Shown here in pieces: positions 35,177-44,682 of a stretch of DNA of 64,000 nucleotides; position 1 is the first letter of the stretch; every line of letters starts with the position of its first letter. A program made the translations under genes and the position numbers. Origin of the DNA: Enterococcus durans NBRC 100479 = LMG 10746 (GTDB taxonomy: Bacteria > Bacillota > Bacilli > Lactobacillales > Enterococcaceae); NCBI RefSeq assembly GCF_001544215.1, contig NZ_BCQB01000009.1:1-64000 (forward strand). Reading direction: 5' to 3'. Below the pieces are notes generated by a model. It worked only from the letters and a program-made list of their open reading frames with translations, was not told the DNA's origin and made no database searches.

Positions 35177-35799
35177 AGTGGCGAAAATTAGATTGGCCAC
35201 AGGATCAAACGGAATTTCGGGATTTTCTATTTGCAAATAAAGATTACTTCACTGAGTATCAAACGTATTCCCCTAGTGATGAGGAAATCGAACAAGAGTT
35301 TTTTTTATCGATACCAACACATGCTCAACTAACACAAAAAGAAGTATTTGGTATCTACCAAGCTGACCAACTGATGGGTGTGGTAGACTTACTGCATGAT
35401 TATGAGCGTGGGACAAAAGTAAGAAACACTTTTGTCTCATACTTTAAAAACGAATAAACGGCGGGAGCAGAAGCAACTCCTTCGGAAATAAGCCGAAATT
35501 AACAAAAATTTGAAAAGCAATTTTCGTTAATTTCTTCTTATTTCTCGGAGTTAAACACTTCTGTCCCAGCCTCTTTGTTGGTGATTGATCTGCCTTATCG
35601 CCAACAAGAGAATGGGCAAATCATTTATCAGCAACTGGAGCATTACTGCTGACAAAAAGGAGTGAAAACATTGCGTTTAGGAGTGCTGGTTGATAACCTG
35701 GCAGGTCGGAGGATGTGGGAGAAACAAGGTTTTGTAAAAATAGATGCCAAAATCATCAATGGCAAACATCATCTTGTTTGTGAAAAGAAACTAGTCTAA
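35173..35799 (+). pseudogene. GNAT acetyltransferase gene broken by a 170-bp repeat
   Basis: The N-terminal part (MKWRKLDWPQDQTEF to VVDLLHDY) is intact up to 35403, then the 170-bp repeat intervenes and the reading frame ends inside it. After the repeat the coding sequence resumes with LVIDLPYRQQENGQIIYQQL, meets an in-frame TGA where Trp would be expected, and goes on with LRLGVLVDNLAGRRMWEKQG and KKLV to a stop at 35797. The segment with R-x-W-E-K-Q-G-F is the typical C-terminal GNAT motif. The protein should be non-functional. The substrate is unknown. Confidence 0.85.
35404..35573. repeat. full-length 170-bp dispersed repeat inserted in a GNAT gene
   Basis: It begins GAGCGTGGGACAAAAGTAAG and ends TTCTGTCCCAGCCTC, so the terminal inverted repeat can be seen as GAG-N3-GGGACA against TGTCCC-N3-CTC. 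Coding sequence of the acetyltransferase lies directly on both sides, which defines the element boundaries. No clear target-site duplication can be read from the two flanks. Confidence 0.9.
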
Positions 35800-35803
35800 A
35801 ACA

Positions 35804-35847
35804 AACACCAGAACTAGTAAGGAAACTCTTACTAATTCTGGTGTTTA
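35804..35847. terminator. terminator between the GNAT pseudogene and alpha-glucosidase
   Basis: AACACCAGAACTAGTAAG and CTTACTAATTCTGGTGTT form a long stem, with T-rich sequence on the plus strand. It lies between two convergent genes. Confidence 0.75.
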
Positions 35848-35877
35848 GTTGGGTTATTTAGTGGATTTTGTATTTTT

Positions 35878-37527
35878 TTACAATTTCTTATATAAGCATG
35901 CTTCATAAGGTTCTAATGTACCCGAACTCTTGAATAATCGATCTTGTTGATTTGTGTTGGTAAGCAACAATTGCCAAGCGTGTTGACTCACTTCTTCAGT
36001 GAATGTATATTCTGCAGGATCATTCGTTAAGTTGACGATCACTAAGTAACGATCTTGTTCTAAGATTCTTTCGTAACTATATACCTGTGAATGCTCCGTT
36101 AGATGTTCGATGAAAGAACCATAGATCAAACCCATATGGGCACGACGGATTCGAATCATTTTCTTATAAAATTGCAAGATCGATGTGGGATCTTCTTCCT
36201 GATCTTCCACATTCAATACAGGATAATTTGGGTTGATCATTAGCCATGGCTGATTAGTCGAAAATCCAGCAAAGTCTTCTGCTGACCATTGCATTGGTGT
36301 TCTACCGTTGTCTCGGGTCGTGTCTGCAACGATGTCCAGTGCTTCTGCCTCTGATTTTCCTTCTTGAATCAATTGTCTGTATAGACGTTTGGAGTCGACT
36401 GCATCGATTTCCTCAATAGATGTAAAAGGTGCATTGGTCATGCCGATTTCTTGTCCTTGGTAAATAAAAGGCGTGCCTTGTAAAAAGAAATACATCATTG
36501 CAATTGCTTTGGCAGAAATCGCCCAAAATTCTTCGCTCGTATCGCCAAAAACAGAAACCGAACGAGGAACATCGTGGTTTTCCATATACAAGGCATTCCA
36601 GCCTTTGCCATCTAAAGAAGTCTGCCAATCACTCAAGGCTTTTTTTAACTGCAACACATCAAGTTCGCCTTCTTTTTCATGTTTCCATATCGAGATATGA
36701 TCAAATTCAAAAATCATATCAAAATAGCCATCAGGTCCTACCCACTCTGGTCCTTCCTCTGCCGTCACCCCACTGGCTTCGCCAACAGTCAGGATGTCGT
36801 ACTCGTCAAAGACATCTTTTAGTTCATTCAAATGTTCTTCGATTCCTGAGACATTTTGAAAAGGCGAGAAAGGATTTTCGGTGGCTTTCACGGAATATTT
36901 ATCTTTTTTGACATGGGAAATCGCATCTAAACGAAAGCCATCGATACCTTTATCTAACCACCAGCGGATCATCGTGAACAATTCATTTTTCAACTGTGTA
37001 CTTTCCCAGTTCAAATCTGGTTGTTCTTTTGCGAAAATATGCATATAGTATTGTTGGATTTCCGGCTCATATTCCCAAACGGAGCCACCAAAAATCGATT
37101 GCCACTCATTCGGTTTTTCCTCAGGTATGCCATCTACCCAAATATAATAGTCATGATAGGGATTTTCTTTTGATTTTTTTGCTTCAATAAACCATTCATG
37201 TTGGTCGGAGCTGTGATTGATAACCAGATCCATGATAATCTTGATACCTGCTTGATGGGCTTCTGCTAACAATAGATCAAAGTCTTCCATGGTCCCGAAT
37301 TTACCAAGAATCCCTTGGTAATCACTGATATCGTAACCGTTATCAATAAATGGTGAAGGATAAATAGGATTGATCCAAATAAAACCGATGCCAAGATCTT
37401 TTAAATAAGGGATTTTTTCACGGATCCCATTTAGATCTCCTATTCCATCCCCATTGCTATCCTTGAAACTCGCAGGATAAATTTGGTAGCCGACAGCTTC
37501 CTTCCACCATGCTTTTGCGTATGTCAT
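35878..37527 (-). CDS. GH13 alpha-glucosidase (oligo-1,6-glucosidase type)
   Basis: 549 residues. It starts WWKEAVGYQIYPASFKDSNG; the four GH13 regions are seen as DLVINHSSDQH, GFRLDAISHV with the nucleophile Asp, VGEASG with the general acid Glu, and ENHDVPR with the third Asp. The size and the QIYPASF segment fit the MalL/TreC group, which cleaves isomaltose, maltose or trehalose-6-phosphate. A Val/Ala residue after Asp in the second region would favour alpha-1,6 activity, but this is not decisive. It is cytoplasmic. A CcpA-like site lies upstream. Confidence 0.88.
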   Translation of the reverse strand: MTYAKAWWKEAVGYQIYPASFKDSNGDGIGDLNGIREKIPYLKDLGIGFIWINPIYPSPFIDNGYDISDYQGILGKFGTMEDFDLLLAEAHQAGIKIIMDLVINHSSDQHEWFIEAKKSKENPYHDYYIWVDGIPEEKPNEWQSIFGGSVWEYEPEIQQYYMHIFAKEQPDLNWESTQLKNELFTMIRWWLDKGIDGFRLDAISHVKKDKYSVKATENPFSPFQNVSGIEEHLNELKDVFDEYDILTVGEASGVTAEEGPEWVGPDGYFDMIFEFDHISIWKHEKEGELDVLQLKKALSDWQTSLDGKGWNALYMENHDVPRSVSVFGDTSEEFWAISAKAIAMMYFFLQGTPFIYQGQEIGMTNAPFTSIEEIDAVDSKRLYRQLIQEGKSEAEALDIVADTTRDNGRTPMQWSAEDFAGFSTNQPWLMINPNYPVLNVEDQEEDPTSILQFYKKMIRIRRAHMGLIYGSFIEHLTEHSQVYSYERILEQDRYLVIVNLTNDPAEYTFTEEVSQHAWQLLLTNTNQQDRLFKSSGTLEPYEACLYKKL

Positions 37528-37590
37528 TTTGCAGACCTTCCTTCCTGTAACTTTCTTTCATTATAAAGGAAGTTGCACCAATTGTGTGTC

Positions 37591-37604
37591 TGTTACCGTT
37601 AACA
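37591..37604. promoter_or_regulatory. candidate catabolite-responsive element
   Basis: TGTTACCGTTAACA is an inverted repeat (TGTTA-N4-TAACA) with the central CG of cre sites. It lies about 65 bases upstream of the alpha-glucosidase start. A LacI-family operator would look the same, but no LacI gene is in the window, so CcpA is the better guess. Confidence 0.55.
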
Positions 37605-37681
37605 TATAGAAGGAAGCCAGTGCAGATAGAGTCAACGGCTCACGATTTATCATCGTATTTTTTAAGCTACCTACCTTTTGA

Positions 37682-38977
37682 TTATTCCTCTGTTTCCAAT
37701 TTACCCACTACGAAGATGTACGAGCATGCACCAATTAATGCAATAGCAGCTATGAAAACAAGTGCGGAAGAAAAATTCCCATTTGCTACAAGGTAACCAA
37801 TGACGATCGGAATAACAATGGAAGAAAGAGCGCCACATAGATTGAAGATACCGCCAGCAAGACCAAGCAAATTACTAGGAGCCAAAAGAGTAACAAACAC
37901 CCAGGTGATTGTTGCAAGTCCATTTCCGAAAAAGGCAACTGACATAAAAGTGATGATCAGATATGGATTTGATGTGTAATTTGCTCCCATGATCAATAGA
38001 GTCAATAGTAACCCTGTGATGACAGGTATTTTGCGTGACATACTTTTAGAAAAACCACGCTTACTTAATTTATCCGATACATAACCAGCTAATATAACTC
38101 CGACAAAGGCAGCTAGATAAGGAATACTTGATAAAAAGCCAGTTTTGTTCAAGGAAATACCTTTTTCTTCTGTCAAATAGGATGGAAACCATGTTAAGAA
38201 GAACCAGAATGTTCCACTAATAGCAAATTGACCAATGTAAATACCGATCAGTTTTTTTGTAAATAATTTTTTCAAATTTTCTTTTGTTAAACTAGCCTTG
38301 GGAGCTGTATCGCTGACTTCTTCAAAAACTGCTCCACCAGCTTTGATATAAGCCAATTCTTGTTGGCTCACCCATTTATTCTTTTTTGGATCAGAATACA
38401 AAACGTACCAAACAAATGCCCAAATGATCCCGATCACTCCTGTGACAATGAATAATCCACGCCAGCCGATGGAGTTATGGATCGCATATAAGATTGGCAT
38501 GGAAAATGCTAAACCTAAGAACTGTGCAGAAGAATAAATACCGATTGCTGTTCCTCTTTCATTTTCGGGAAACCAATAGGAAATTGCACGATTATTTGCA
38601 GGCATAACTGGAGATTCAAAGAAACCTACCCCTAAACGTAATCCTAAAAAATGGCCAAAATTATGGATACTTACTTGAAATAGTGTCATTAGTGACCAAC
38701 CAAATAAACTAATGAAATACATGATTCGCGACCCAAACTTATCTAGCAGGATTCCACCTGGCACTTGCATGGCTGCATAAATCCAGCCAAATGCTGAAAA
38801 AATCAATCCTTGTTGGACTGTCGATAAGCCAATTTCTTTTGCCAATTCGGGCATTGCAATTGATACATTCGTACGATCCATATAATTGATAACGATGTTA
38901 ACAAAAACTAAAGCTAGAATCACATAACGCATTTTAAACTTATTTTTTGGTTGTTCAACATTTTGTAGTGTATTCAT
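37682..38977 (-). CDS. MFS transporter, anion:cation symporter (hexuronate/galactonate) type
   Basis: 431 residues with about twelve membrane helices. The motif NYMDRTNVSIAMPELAKEIG near the N-terminus and GGILLDKFGSR in loop 2-3 are typical of the ACS family that carries sugar acids and related organic anions. The ATG at 38977 follows GGAGGAG. Its start is one base beyond the stop of the FAD-dependent oxidoreductase, so the two are co-transcribed and the transporter probably imports the substrate of that enzyme. Confidence 0.85.
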   Translation of the reverse strand: MNTLQNVEQPKNKFKMRYVILALVFVNIVINYMDRTNVSIAMPELAKEIGLSTVQQGLIFSAFGWIYAAMQVPGGILLDKFGSRIMYFISLFGWSLMTLFQVSIHNFGHFLGLRLGVGFFESPVMPANNRAISYWFPENERGTAIGIYSSAQFLGLAFSMPILYAIHNSIGWRGLFIVTGVIGIIWAFVWYVLYSDPKKNKWVSQQELAYIKAGGAVFEEVSDTAPKASLTKENLKKLFTKKLIGIYIGQFAISGTFWFFLTWFPSYLTEEKGISLNKTGFLSSIPYLAAFVGVILAGYVSDKLSKRGFSKSMSRKIPVITGLLLTLLIMGANYTSNPYLIITFMSVAFFGNGLATITWVFVTLLAPSNLLGLAGGIFNLCGALSSIVIPIVIGYLVANGNFSSALVFIAAIALIGACSYIFVVGKLETEE

Positions 38978-38978
38978 G

Positions 38979-41207
38979 TTATTCTCCTCCATAGATTCGG
39001 ACTTCATATAATGACTTGAAATTGCTACCATTTGTTTGATGTAGATGTAGTTCTAATTGTTTTGTTTTCACTTTTCGGAACAGATGATTCTTTTGTCTGC
39101 TCCGATTATCCTCTTCTTTTGCAAGTCGTACTCTCTCTCCATCAACAAGCGCCCAAATTTCATAATCTTTGATCAATTCGGGAATAATGTCAAAAGCAGT
39201 TCGGTGATGATGAAGATTCACGAGGTCTTCATTGACGTCATCATTTAAAGTCAATAAAACTTCTGAAATCGTCTGCGGTGTCTCCCAATTGAAACAAAGG
39301 ACTTCCGTTTCTTTTGAACCAAGCTTAGATACCCATACATTTGGCGAACCAAATGGACGTTTATACCCGTTTGTGATCTGTTCTTTTGAATAACTCGTAG
39401 TGGGAACATTGAATACCACATTTTTACGATTGATTTTTTGATTTGTCCAATAAAGGATAGGTGATTCGCGCACATAATCATGTAACTCTGGTTGACGTAA
39501 TTCTTGGATCGGGTCTTCAATGAAGCTTAACACTCCAGGGATAACTGTTTCGCTAAGATGCGTTACTACATGTTGATTTTTCTTTAATATTACAAATAAG
39601 TTCTCTGGTTCTGCAAGTGTCGGTAAAACAACAGGATGCCACGCACGTCCTTTTGCTGACAGTTGAACCGTTTGTGTCCCTACTTTTTTCTTTGGAATGT
39701 AATTTTCTTTCCTACCAGTCGTGTAAAATTCAACTTCTAATTCTGTCTCTGCTTCTGCTTTTAATAAGAGATTCACTGTTTTCGGGTGGTTTTCCAGATA
39801 AAATTGGAAACCGACACTTTTTGTCAGTGGAAATTCTTGCAGCTGTTCAGCCTCCGTATCGATCGTTTGCAAAGAGCTTGTGGCACTAATCTGAGCAGTA
39901 CGTGCTAAATCTTTGGAGTCATTATTTTTCAGTCCAATAACTGAAGCATCATTTTTCAACATTCTTTGCTGATACTCATTGAGATATGACGTATAGATAT
40001 CTCTAGGTGAGCAATGCAATTCACTAGCCATTGCTGCTGCTGTTCCTGCTGCTTCGCCTAAGATTGCACAAGTAGCCATTACTCGGATCGTTCCAAAAGC
40101 TACATGACTAGCTGAGACATTACGGCCAGCGAAATAGAGATTTTCGATATTTTTTGAGTACAGCATCCGGTAAGGTAAATGATAGATCCCATCTGCTACG
40201 ACATGACGAGCGCCGGCTGCATCTGTGTACATTCCTGTTGAGGGATGTAAATCGATTGACCAACCACCAAATGCAATGCGATCTTCAAAAAATGTTTGAT
40301 CCTCGATATCTTTTTGAGTAAGCACGTAATCGCCAATAAACCGACGTGACTCGCGTTTTCCAGGAAGAGTCCCTATCCATTCTAAATCTAATGTATCAGC
40401 TTCATATTCTCCTGAGTTTTTGATATGATCCCAAATACCATACACTACTGATAACAGTTCATCTCTGATCTTTTCATTATCGTGGATCGTATCCAGCTCC
40501 CCACCCCATTCAATCCACCAATAGGCACAACCATTATCAGTTGGATTCAATGTTCGATTTTTTATGATGGTAGTATCTGTGATTTTTTTCGCAAATGATG
40601 GTGCAATAAATTTGGTCTTTTCTCCGGTATCTTTTGTATAAAAAAGCAATGTGCTTCCTAACATTCGATCATCTGCAACTTCAGGTGCAAGAGATTCATC
40701 ATACATTTCTCGACTTTCTCTTCCCATATGGAATTCTGCTTTTGCACCCTCTCCAACTATGCCATCACCTGTACAATCAATGAAGTACTCTCCTAAAAAC
40801 TGATAGGTATTTTCTGCTCCTTGTGTTCGAGCAATCACAGATGTGATCGTGTGTCCTTCTACTGTAACATCAATGACTTCCGTATTTAAATAAAGTTGGA
40901 TATTTTGCTCTTCTTTGACTTTTTCAAGCAATAACAGATTCCACTGAAAAACATTCCCCTGTGGATTTCTAAACTGATTTTCTAAAAATAATTCACCCAT
41001 GATCCCTGTCTCGCGTGCGTACCGATTTACACCGTGTTTTGTTGCGCCACATACCCAGACACGGATCTCACTACTGGAATTCCCCCCTAGAACACCGCGA
41101 TTTTGAATCAATACTACCTGTTTTCCTTCTCTTGCTGCTGCAATTGCCGCACAGATGCCTGCTAAGCCACCACCAATAACGATGATTTCACTTTGTATCT
41201 GTTTCAT
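38979..41207 (-). CDS. FAD-dependent oxidoreductase
   Basis: 742 residues. The N-terminal dinucleotide motif is IIVIGGGLAGICAAIAAARE, followed by GVLGGNSSSEIRVWV, and a second FAD segment YFAGRNVSASHVAFGTIR appears near residue 365. The first 450 residues fit the FAD_oxidored group (pfam12831 type) and the rest is a beta-rich domain that may bind a sugar. Substrate unknown. It is divergent from an AraC regulator and coupled to an MFS carrier. Confidence 0.82.
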   Translation of the reverse strand: MKQIQSEIIVIGGGLAGICAAIAAAREGKQVVLIQNRGVLGGNSSSEIRVWVCGATKHGVNRYARETGIMGELFLENQFRNPQGNVFQWNLLLLEKVKEEQNIQLYLNTEVIDVTVEGHTITSVIARTQGAENTYQFLGEYFIDCTGDGIVGEGAKAEFHMGRESREMYDESLAPEVADDRMLGSTLLFYTKDTGEKTKFIAPSFAKKITDTTIIKNRTLNPTDNGCAYWWIEWGGELDTIHDNEKIRDELLSVVYGIWDHIKNSGEYEADTLDLEWIGTLPGKRESRRFIGDYVLTQKDIEDQTFFEDRIAFGGWSIDLHPSTGMYTDAAGARHVVADGIYHLPYRMLYSKNIENLYFAGRNVSASHVAFGTIRVMATCAILGEAAGTAAAMASELHCSPRDIYTSYLNEYQQRMLKNDASVIGLKNNDSKDLARTAQISATSSLQTIDTEAEQLQEFPLTKSVGFQFYLENHPKTVNLLLKAEAETELEVEFYTTGRKENYIPKKKVGTQTVQLSAKGRAWHPVVLPTLAEPENLFVILKKNQHVVTHLSETVIPGVLSFIEDPIQELRQPELHDYVRESPILYWTNQKINRKNVVFNVPTTSYSKEQITNGYKRPFGSPNVWVSKLGSKETEVLCFNWETPQTISEVLLTLNDDVNEDLVNLHHHRTAFDIIPELIKDYEIWALVDGERVRLAKEEDNRSRQKNHLFRKVKTKQLELHLHQTNGSNFKSLYEVRIYGGE

Positions 41208-41314
41208 GTAACCGCTCCCTAATTCATGATATTTTTATTATAGTTTTTGTGATATATTTAACAATATACAAATTAGTCTTGTTTTTGGCTTTTTTTGACT
41301 TTTGGAGGTAAAAC

Positions 41315-42088
41315 ATGGAAGTGATAAAAATAATCGATCATATCTGGTGGGAGGAAAAAGAAGAATTTTTATTAGCAGAAGACCAAGATAGTTTTTGGGT
41401 ATTGTATTTATTGGTTGAAGGAGAGTGCTACTATAAGATCGGCGAGGTTTCTGGGATTGCTAAGAGTCCTTGCGTATTGATCTGTCCACCCCATACTGTT
41501 TTTGAAAGAAAAGTTCTTGCCCCTCTTTCCTTTCATTTTTTCCGTCTGGATGTTGTCCCTAACCAATCCTATTTGAATTTATCCGCTGGGATGCACCGAT
41601 TGACGAAAGAACGTTTAGCCATGGATCAAATGGTTCTAAAACAATATGTCTATGATCTGTCTGGATTCAGTTTTTTTATACGAACCCATTGCATCATGGA
41701 CATACTTCTATTCAGCAGTATTTCTTATCAAAAACCGAATCAGTCGATTCCCCCACTGCGGACCCATAATTCACGTATTATCGACTTGTTGCATTATCTC
41801 GATAATCATTATCAAGAGGATTTTTCGATCCAACAACTCAGTGAAAAATATTCTTTCAATGCGTCTTATCTTTCTCGTTTGTTCAAAAAAGAAACAGGCT
41901 ATTCACCAAAAGAATATTTGCTGAAGGTACGCTTAAAAAATGTACAAAATCTCCTCATCTCAACCAATTTACCTATGGAAGAGATTGCAGAACTAACGGG
42001 TTTTAAACATGGATACTATCTGTCCAAATACTTTAAGAAGATTTTCAAGATGTCCCCAAGTACATTTCGGAAAAAGCATTTATTGTAG
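41315..42088 (+). CDS. AraC-family transcriptional regulator
   Basis: 257 residues. An N-terminal cupin-like sensing part (about 1-130) is followed by the two helix-turn-helix motifs of AraC proteins: FSIQQLSEKYSFNASYLSRLF and IAELTGFKHGYYLSKYFKK, with the closing SPSTFRKK. GGAGG precedes the ATG. It is divergent from the FAD-oxidoreductase/MFS operon, and the roughly 100-base gap should hold its binding sites. Confidence 0.88.
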   Translation: MEVIKIIDHIWWEEKEEFLLAEDQDSFWVLYLLVEGECYYKIGEVSGIAKSPCVLICPPHTVFERKVLAPLSFHFFRLDVVPNQSYLNLSAGMHRLTKERLAMDQMVLKQYVYDLSGFSFFIRTHCIMDILLFSSISYQKPNQSIPPLRTHNSRIIDLLHYLDNHYQEDFSIQQLSEKYSFNASYLSRLFKKETGYSPKEYLLKVRLKNVQNLLISTNLPMEEIAELTGFKHGYYLSKYFKKIFKMSPSTFRKKHLL

Positions 42089-42173
42089 CAGGTCTTTTTT
42101 TGATGCCATTCAAATAGTTGCAGATAAAGGATCAAATTAAAAAATGTCGGCAAAAAAGTTCCGGAAACGAATG

Positions 42174-42379
42174 TGTGACAAATCTACAGTTTTGCTAGAG
42201 ACTCTCGAATAAGCGGCGTTCAAAAGTCAAGTTCTTCGGAAATTTCAAAAAAAAGAGTGGGACAAAAGTAAGAAACACTTTTGTCTCATTCTTTAAAAAC
42301 GGATAAACGGTGGGCGCAGAAGCAACTCCTTCGGAAATAAGCCGAAATTCTCGGAGTTAAACACTTCTGTCCCAACCTC
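42174..42379. repeat. compound copy of the dispersed GGGACA repeat
   Basis: A variant-core half (TTTTGCTAGAGAC, AAAAGTCAAGTTCTTCGG) is followed by a shortened form of the 170-bp element that begins GAGTGGGACAAAAGT and ends TCTGTCCCAACCTC. It fills the 338-base gap between the AraC gene and the MoxR-VWA gene and probably terminates both. Confidence 0.75.
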
Positions 42380-42426
42380 TTTTTTTCTCTAATTTCTCAA
42401 ACCTAACCGATCATTCTTACGGTATT

Positions 42427-44670
42427 TCATAAATAACGTGAGATCAATTGGATCAATTGTTTCGGAAACTCATTCAAGTCGGTGATATCAAGGAAACGAT
42501 TTTCACCATAGATTTCTTTTATTTCTTCTTTGTCTTGTCCGATTGCTGCAGAAACAAAGACCACGCCTTGGCGCTCAAACTCTGATAAGACTTCTTGGAT
42601 ATCCTGTTTTGCTTTCTTCCCTGTATAATCAGGTAAAGCTTTAGGTTGTCCATCACTGATCACTAGCATCAATTTTGTCGTTGCAGCTTGCTGACTAAGC
42701 TTAGTTGCAGCAATCCTCAAAGTGGCGCCATCACGGTTATTTTGTCGTGCTTTCATCGTTACTAACTTATCTGTTAACCAACTAAAGTCATCTGAGAATT
42801 CTTTGTAAGAAAATAAGGATGTTTTCTCTCTTGCAGATACGTCAGCGGTATCCCCATAGATCATCAACGGGATATTTACGCGCTGTGCAAATTCTGCGAC
42901 TGCGATCGTTGCTTTTTTGGCGGCTTCGATCCGATCATCACGGATCATCGAGCCAGATTCATCGACCCTGATAGCAACTGCCAATGAAGGCTGTTCGTAT
43001 GGAGGATTTTTCTTATCGAAATTCCGAAGATCACCATATGCCACACGACTGGCATCGAAATGCTGCCCTTCATATTTACTCTTTTGATAGGTCGCTGATT
43101 CGTCGTTTTCAAGTAGATCGAGAATCTGTCTGCTTAAAGAGTCGACCACTGGCAACACTTGTTTCCTTAATTTACGTGCCTCTGGATCATTTGGCGTAAA
43201 TGTTGGTCGATGAATGATCAGCCCTTCTTTTTCGTGAATGGTTCCTTTCATTGCTTGACGAGCTTCTTTGTTTAGTTCACGCTTGATTTCTTTGTCATGA
43301 GCTTCCATATCGGATACAGACATCTTGTTGGAAATATCTTCTGCCTGATCTTGGTCGTCTTGACTTTTCCCTTCTACGTCCTCGCTGCGTTCTTCCTGCG
43401 AAACGGGCAAAGTTTCCTTTTGCAGTTCTGTGGGCTCTTTTTCTAGCGCTTTTTCAGTAGCTTCATTTTCTGTCTCAATTTTCTTTTCACTTTCAGAAAG
43501 GGAAAAAGTTTCTTCTGCTAATTGGTCGATATTCCTTTGGTCCGCTTCTTCATCTGTTAGCACTCTTCCACGTGCAGATGTTTGAATGTCAGAAGGCTTT
43601 CCCCATTTTTGTAACTGAATAAGTGTGCGCAGCTCTTCTAAAAGACCACTCTCTTCTAAACGTTGGGTCAAAATCTTTAATTCTTCTGGATCAGTAGTTA
43701 ATTTATACAGTACTTTGGGATACAAGGATTCCAATACATCTTGCCCTTGTTTCCAGGTATTTGCCCAATAGAAATAGGAACGCATGCCGGCAACACCCTT
43801 GATGGCATTTGCTTTAGCAGTTTCATCTAGAAGTCGGATGATCTCAGCCATTTTAGCTAACAGTTCTGGTTCTTGGATATTCGTTTTTCCTATTGCACGT
43901 TCAACCATTACTTCAAGAGTGGGTAGATCCATTTTTTCAGCATGCTGCATCCGGTCACGCAAAGATTCATTCAGCGGACGATTTCCTTGATAGTTGCGAT
44001 TTGTGGTAATGATGATCACGCAATCAGTATGGCGAGGTACGACTCCTGTTGGTAGATTCAATAGCCCGTTAGGCTCTAGAGCAGAATTCAAGGCCACTAG
44101 GACAGAGGCATCTCTGATCACTGTTGGTTCTTGGATCTCTAATAAATACCCTTTCTCGATCGCACGTACGATTTCAGAAGGGTAATATTTGTAGCGGACT
44201 GTTTCTGACTTTTGCTCATCGATACGTTGCACAAAGTCAGCTAACTTTTGTTTTGCTAGATCGTCGTTCACTTGATAGTGATCCTTGATAACTTGTAAAA
44301 CAGCATTTAGCGTATCCGTTTGGTTGATGGCATCGATCAAAGCTTGGTCCTCTTCTTCGTCGGAATCAACAACTGGCAAAAGAGCGCCAAAAACATCCGA
44401 TTTGTCCATATCTGCAAAACAAGTCACTTTTGTATAAGGAAGTTGCAAATCAGCAGACAGAGCTTTTGCTAATTGTGTCTTACCAGACCCTGCATCACCT
44501 TCTAATAAAATATTACTGATTTTCATTTCCGGGTCTTCCCAGTTTTCTTTGATTTCAGCCGCAATCCTTAGTTCCACAGAACTTGTTCGATGACTTGCAG
44601 GCTTTTGCCAGATCATTTGTCGTTCAATTGTTGAAAATGAGCGATGATCTGTTAATGAAAAGTTATCCAT
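42427..44670 (-). CDS. MoxR-like AAA+ ATPase fused to a VWA domain
   Basis: 747 residues. The AAA+ part (about 45-300) has Walker A GDAGSGKTQLAKAL, a Walker B/sensor region with VIIITTNRNYQGNRPLN, and the linker LRDRMQHAEKMDLPT. A low-complexity Glu/Lys-rich linker (about 385-490) leads to a VWA domain near the C-terminus with the MIDAS motif DESGSM and the further metal ligand region VISDGQPK. MoxR-VWA pairs act as metal-dependent chaperones or stress factors; a single-chain fusion is less common. It follows the 159-residue gene by 12 bases. Confidence 0.85.
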   Translation of the reverse strand: MDNFSLTDHRSFSTIERQMIWQKPASHRTSSVELRIAAEIKENWEDPEMKISNILLEGDAGSGKTQLAKALSADLQLPYTKVTCFADMDKSDVFGALLPVVDSDEEEDQALIDAINQTDTLNAVLQVIKDHYQVNDDLAKQKLADFVQRIDEQKSETVRYKYYPSEIVRAIEKGYLLEIQEPTVIRDASVLVALNSALEPNGLLNLPTGVVPRHTDCVIIITTNRNYQGNRPLNESLRDRMQHAEKMDLPTLEVMVERAIGKTNIQEPELLAKMAEIIRLLDETAKANAIKGVAGMRSYFYWANTWKQGQDVLESLYPKVLYKLTTDPEELKILTQRLEESGLLEELRTLIQLQKWGKPSDIQTSARGRVLTDEEADQRNIDQLAEETFSLSESEKKIETENEATEKALEKEPTELQKETLPVSQEERSEDVEGKSQDDQDQAEDISNKMSVSDMEAHDKEIKRELNKEARQAMKGTIHEKEGLIIHRPTFTPNDPEARKLRKQVLPVVDSLSRQILDLLENDESATYQKSKYEGQHFDASRVAYGDLRNFDKKNPPYEQPSLAVAIRVDESGSMIRDDRIEAAKKATIAVAEFAQRVNIPLMIYGDTADVSAREKTSLFSYKEFSDDFSWLTDKLVTMKARQNNRDGATLRIAATKLSQQAATTKLMLVISDGQPKALPDYTGKKAKQDIQEVLSEFERQGVVFVSAAIGQDKEEIKEIYGENRFLDITDLNEFPKQLIQLISRYL

Positions 44671-44682
44671 ATGACTTTCCTC

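Noticed and set aside
36498-36911. 137-codon plus-strand frame
   Set aside because: It is antisense to the catalytic core of the alpha-glucosidase and its Ser/His/Arg/Leu-rich product is typical of a shadow frame.
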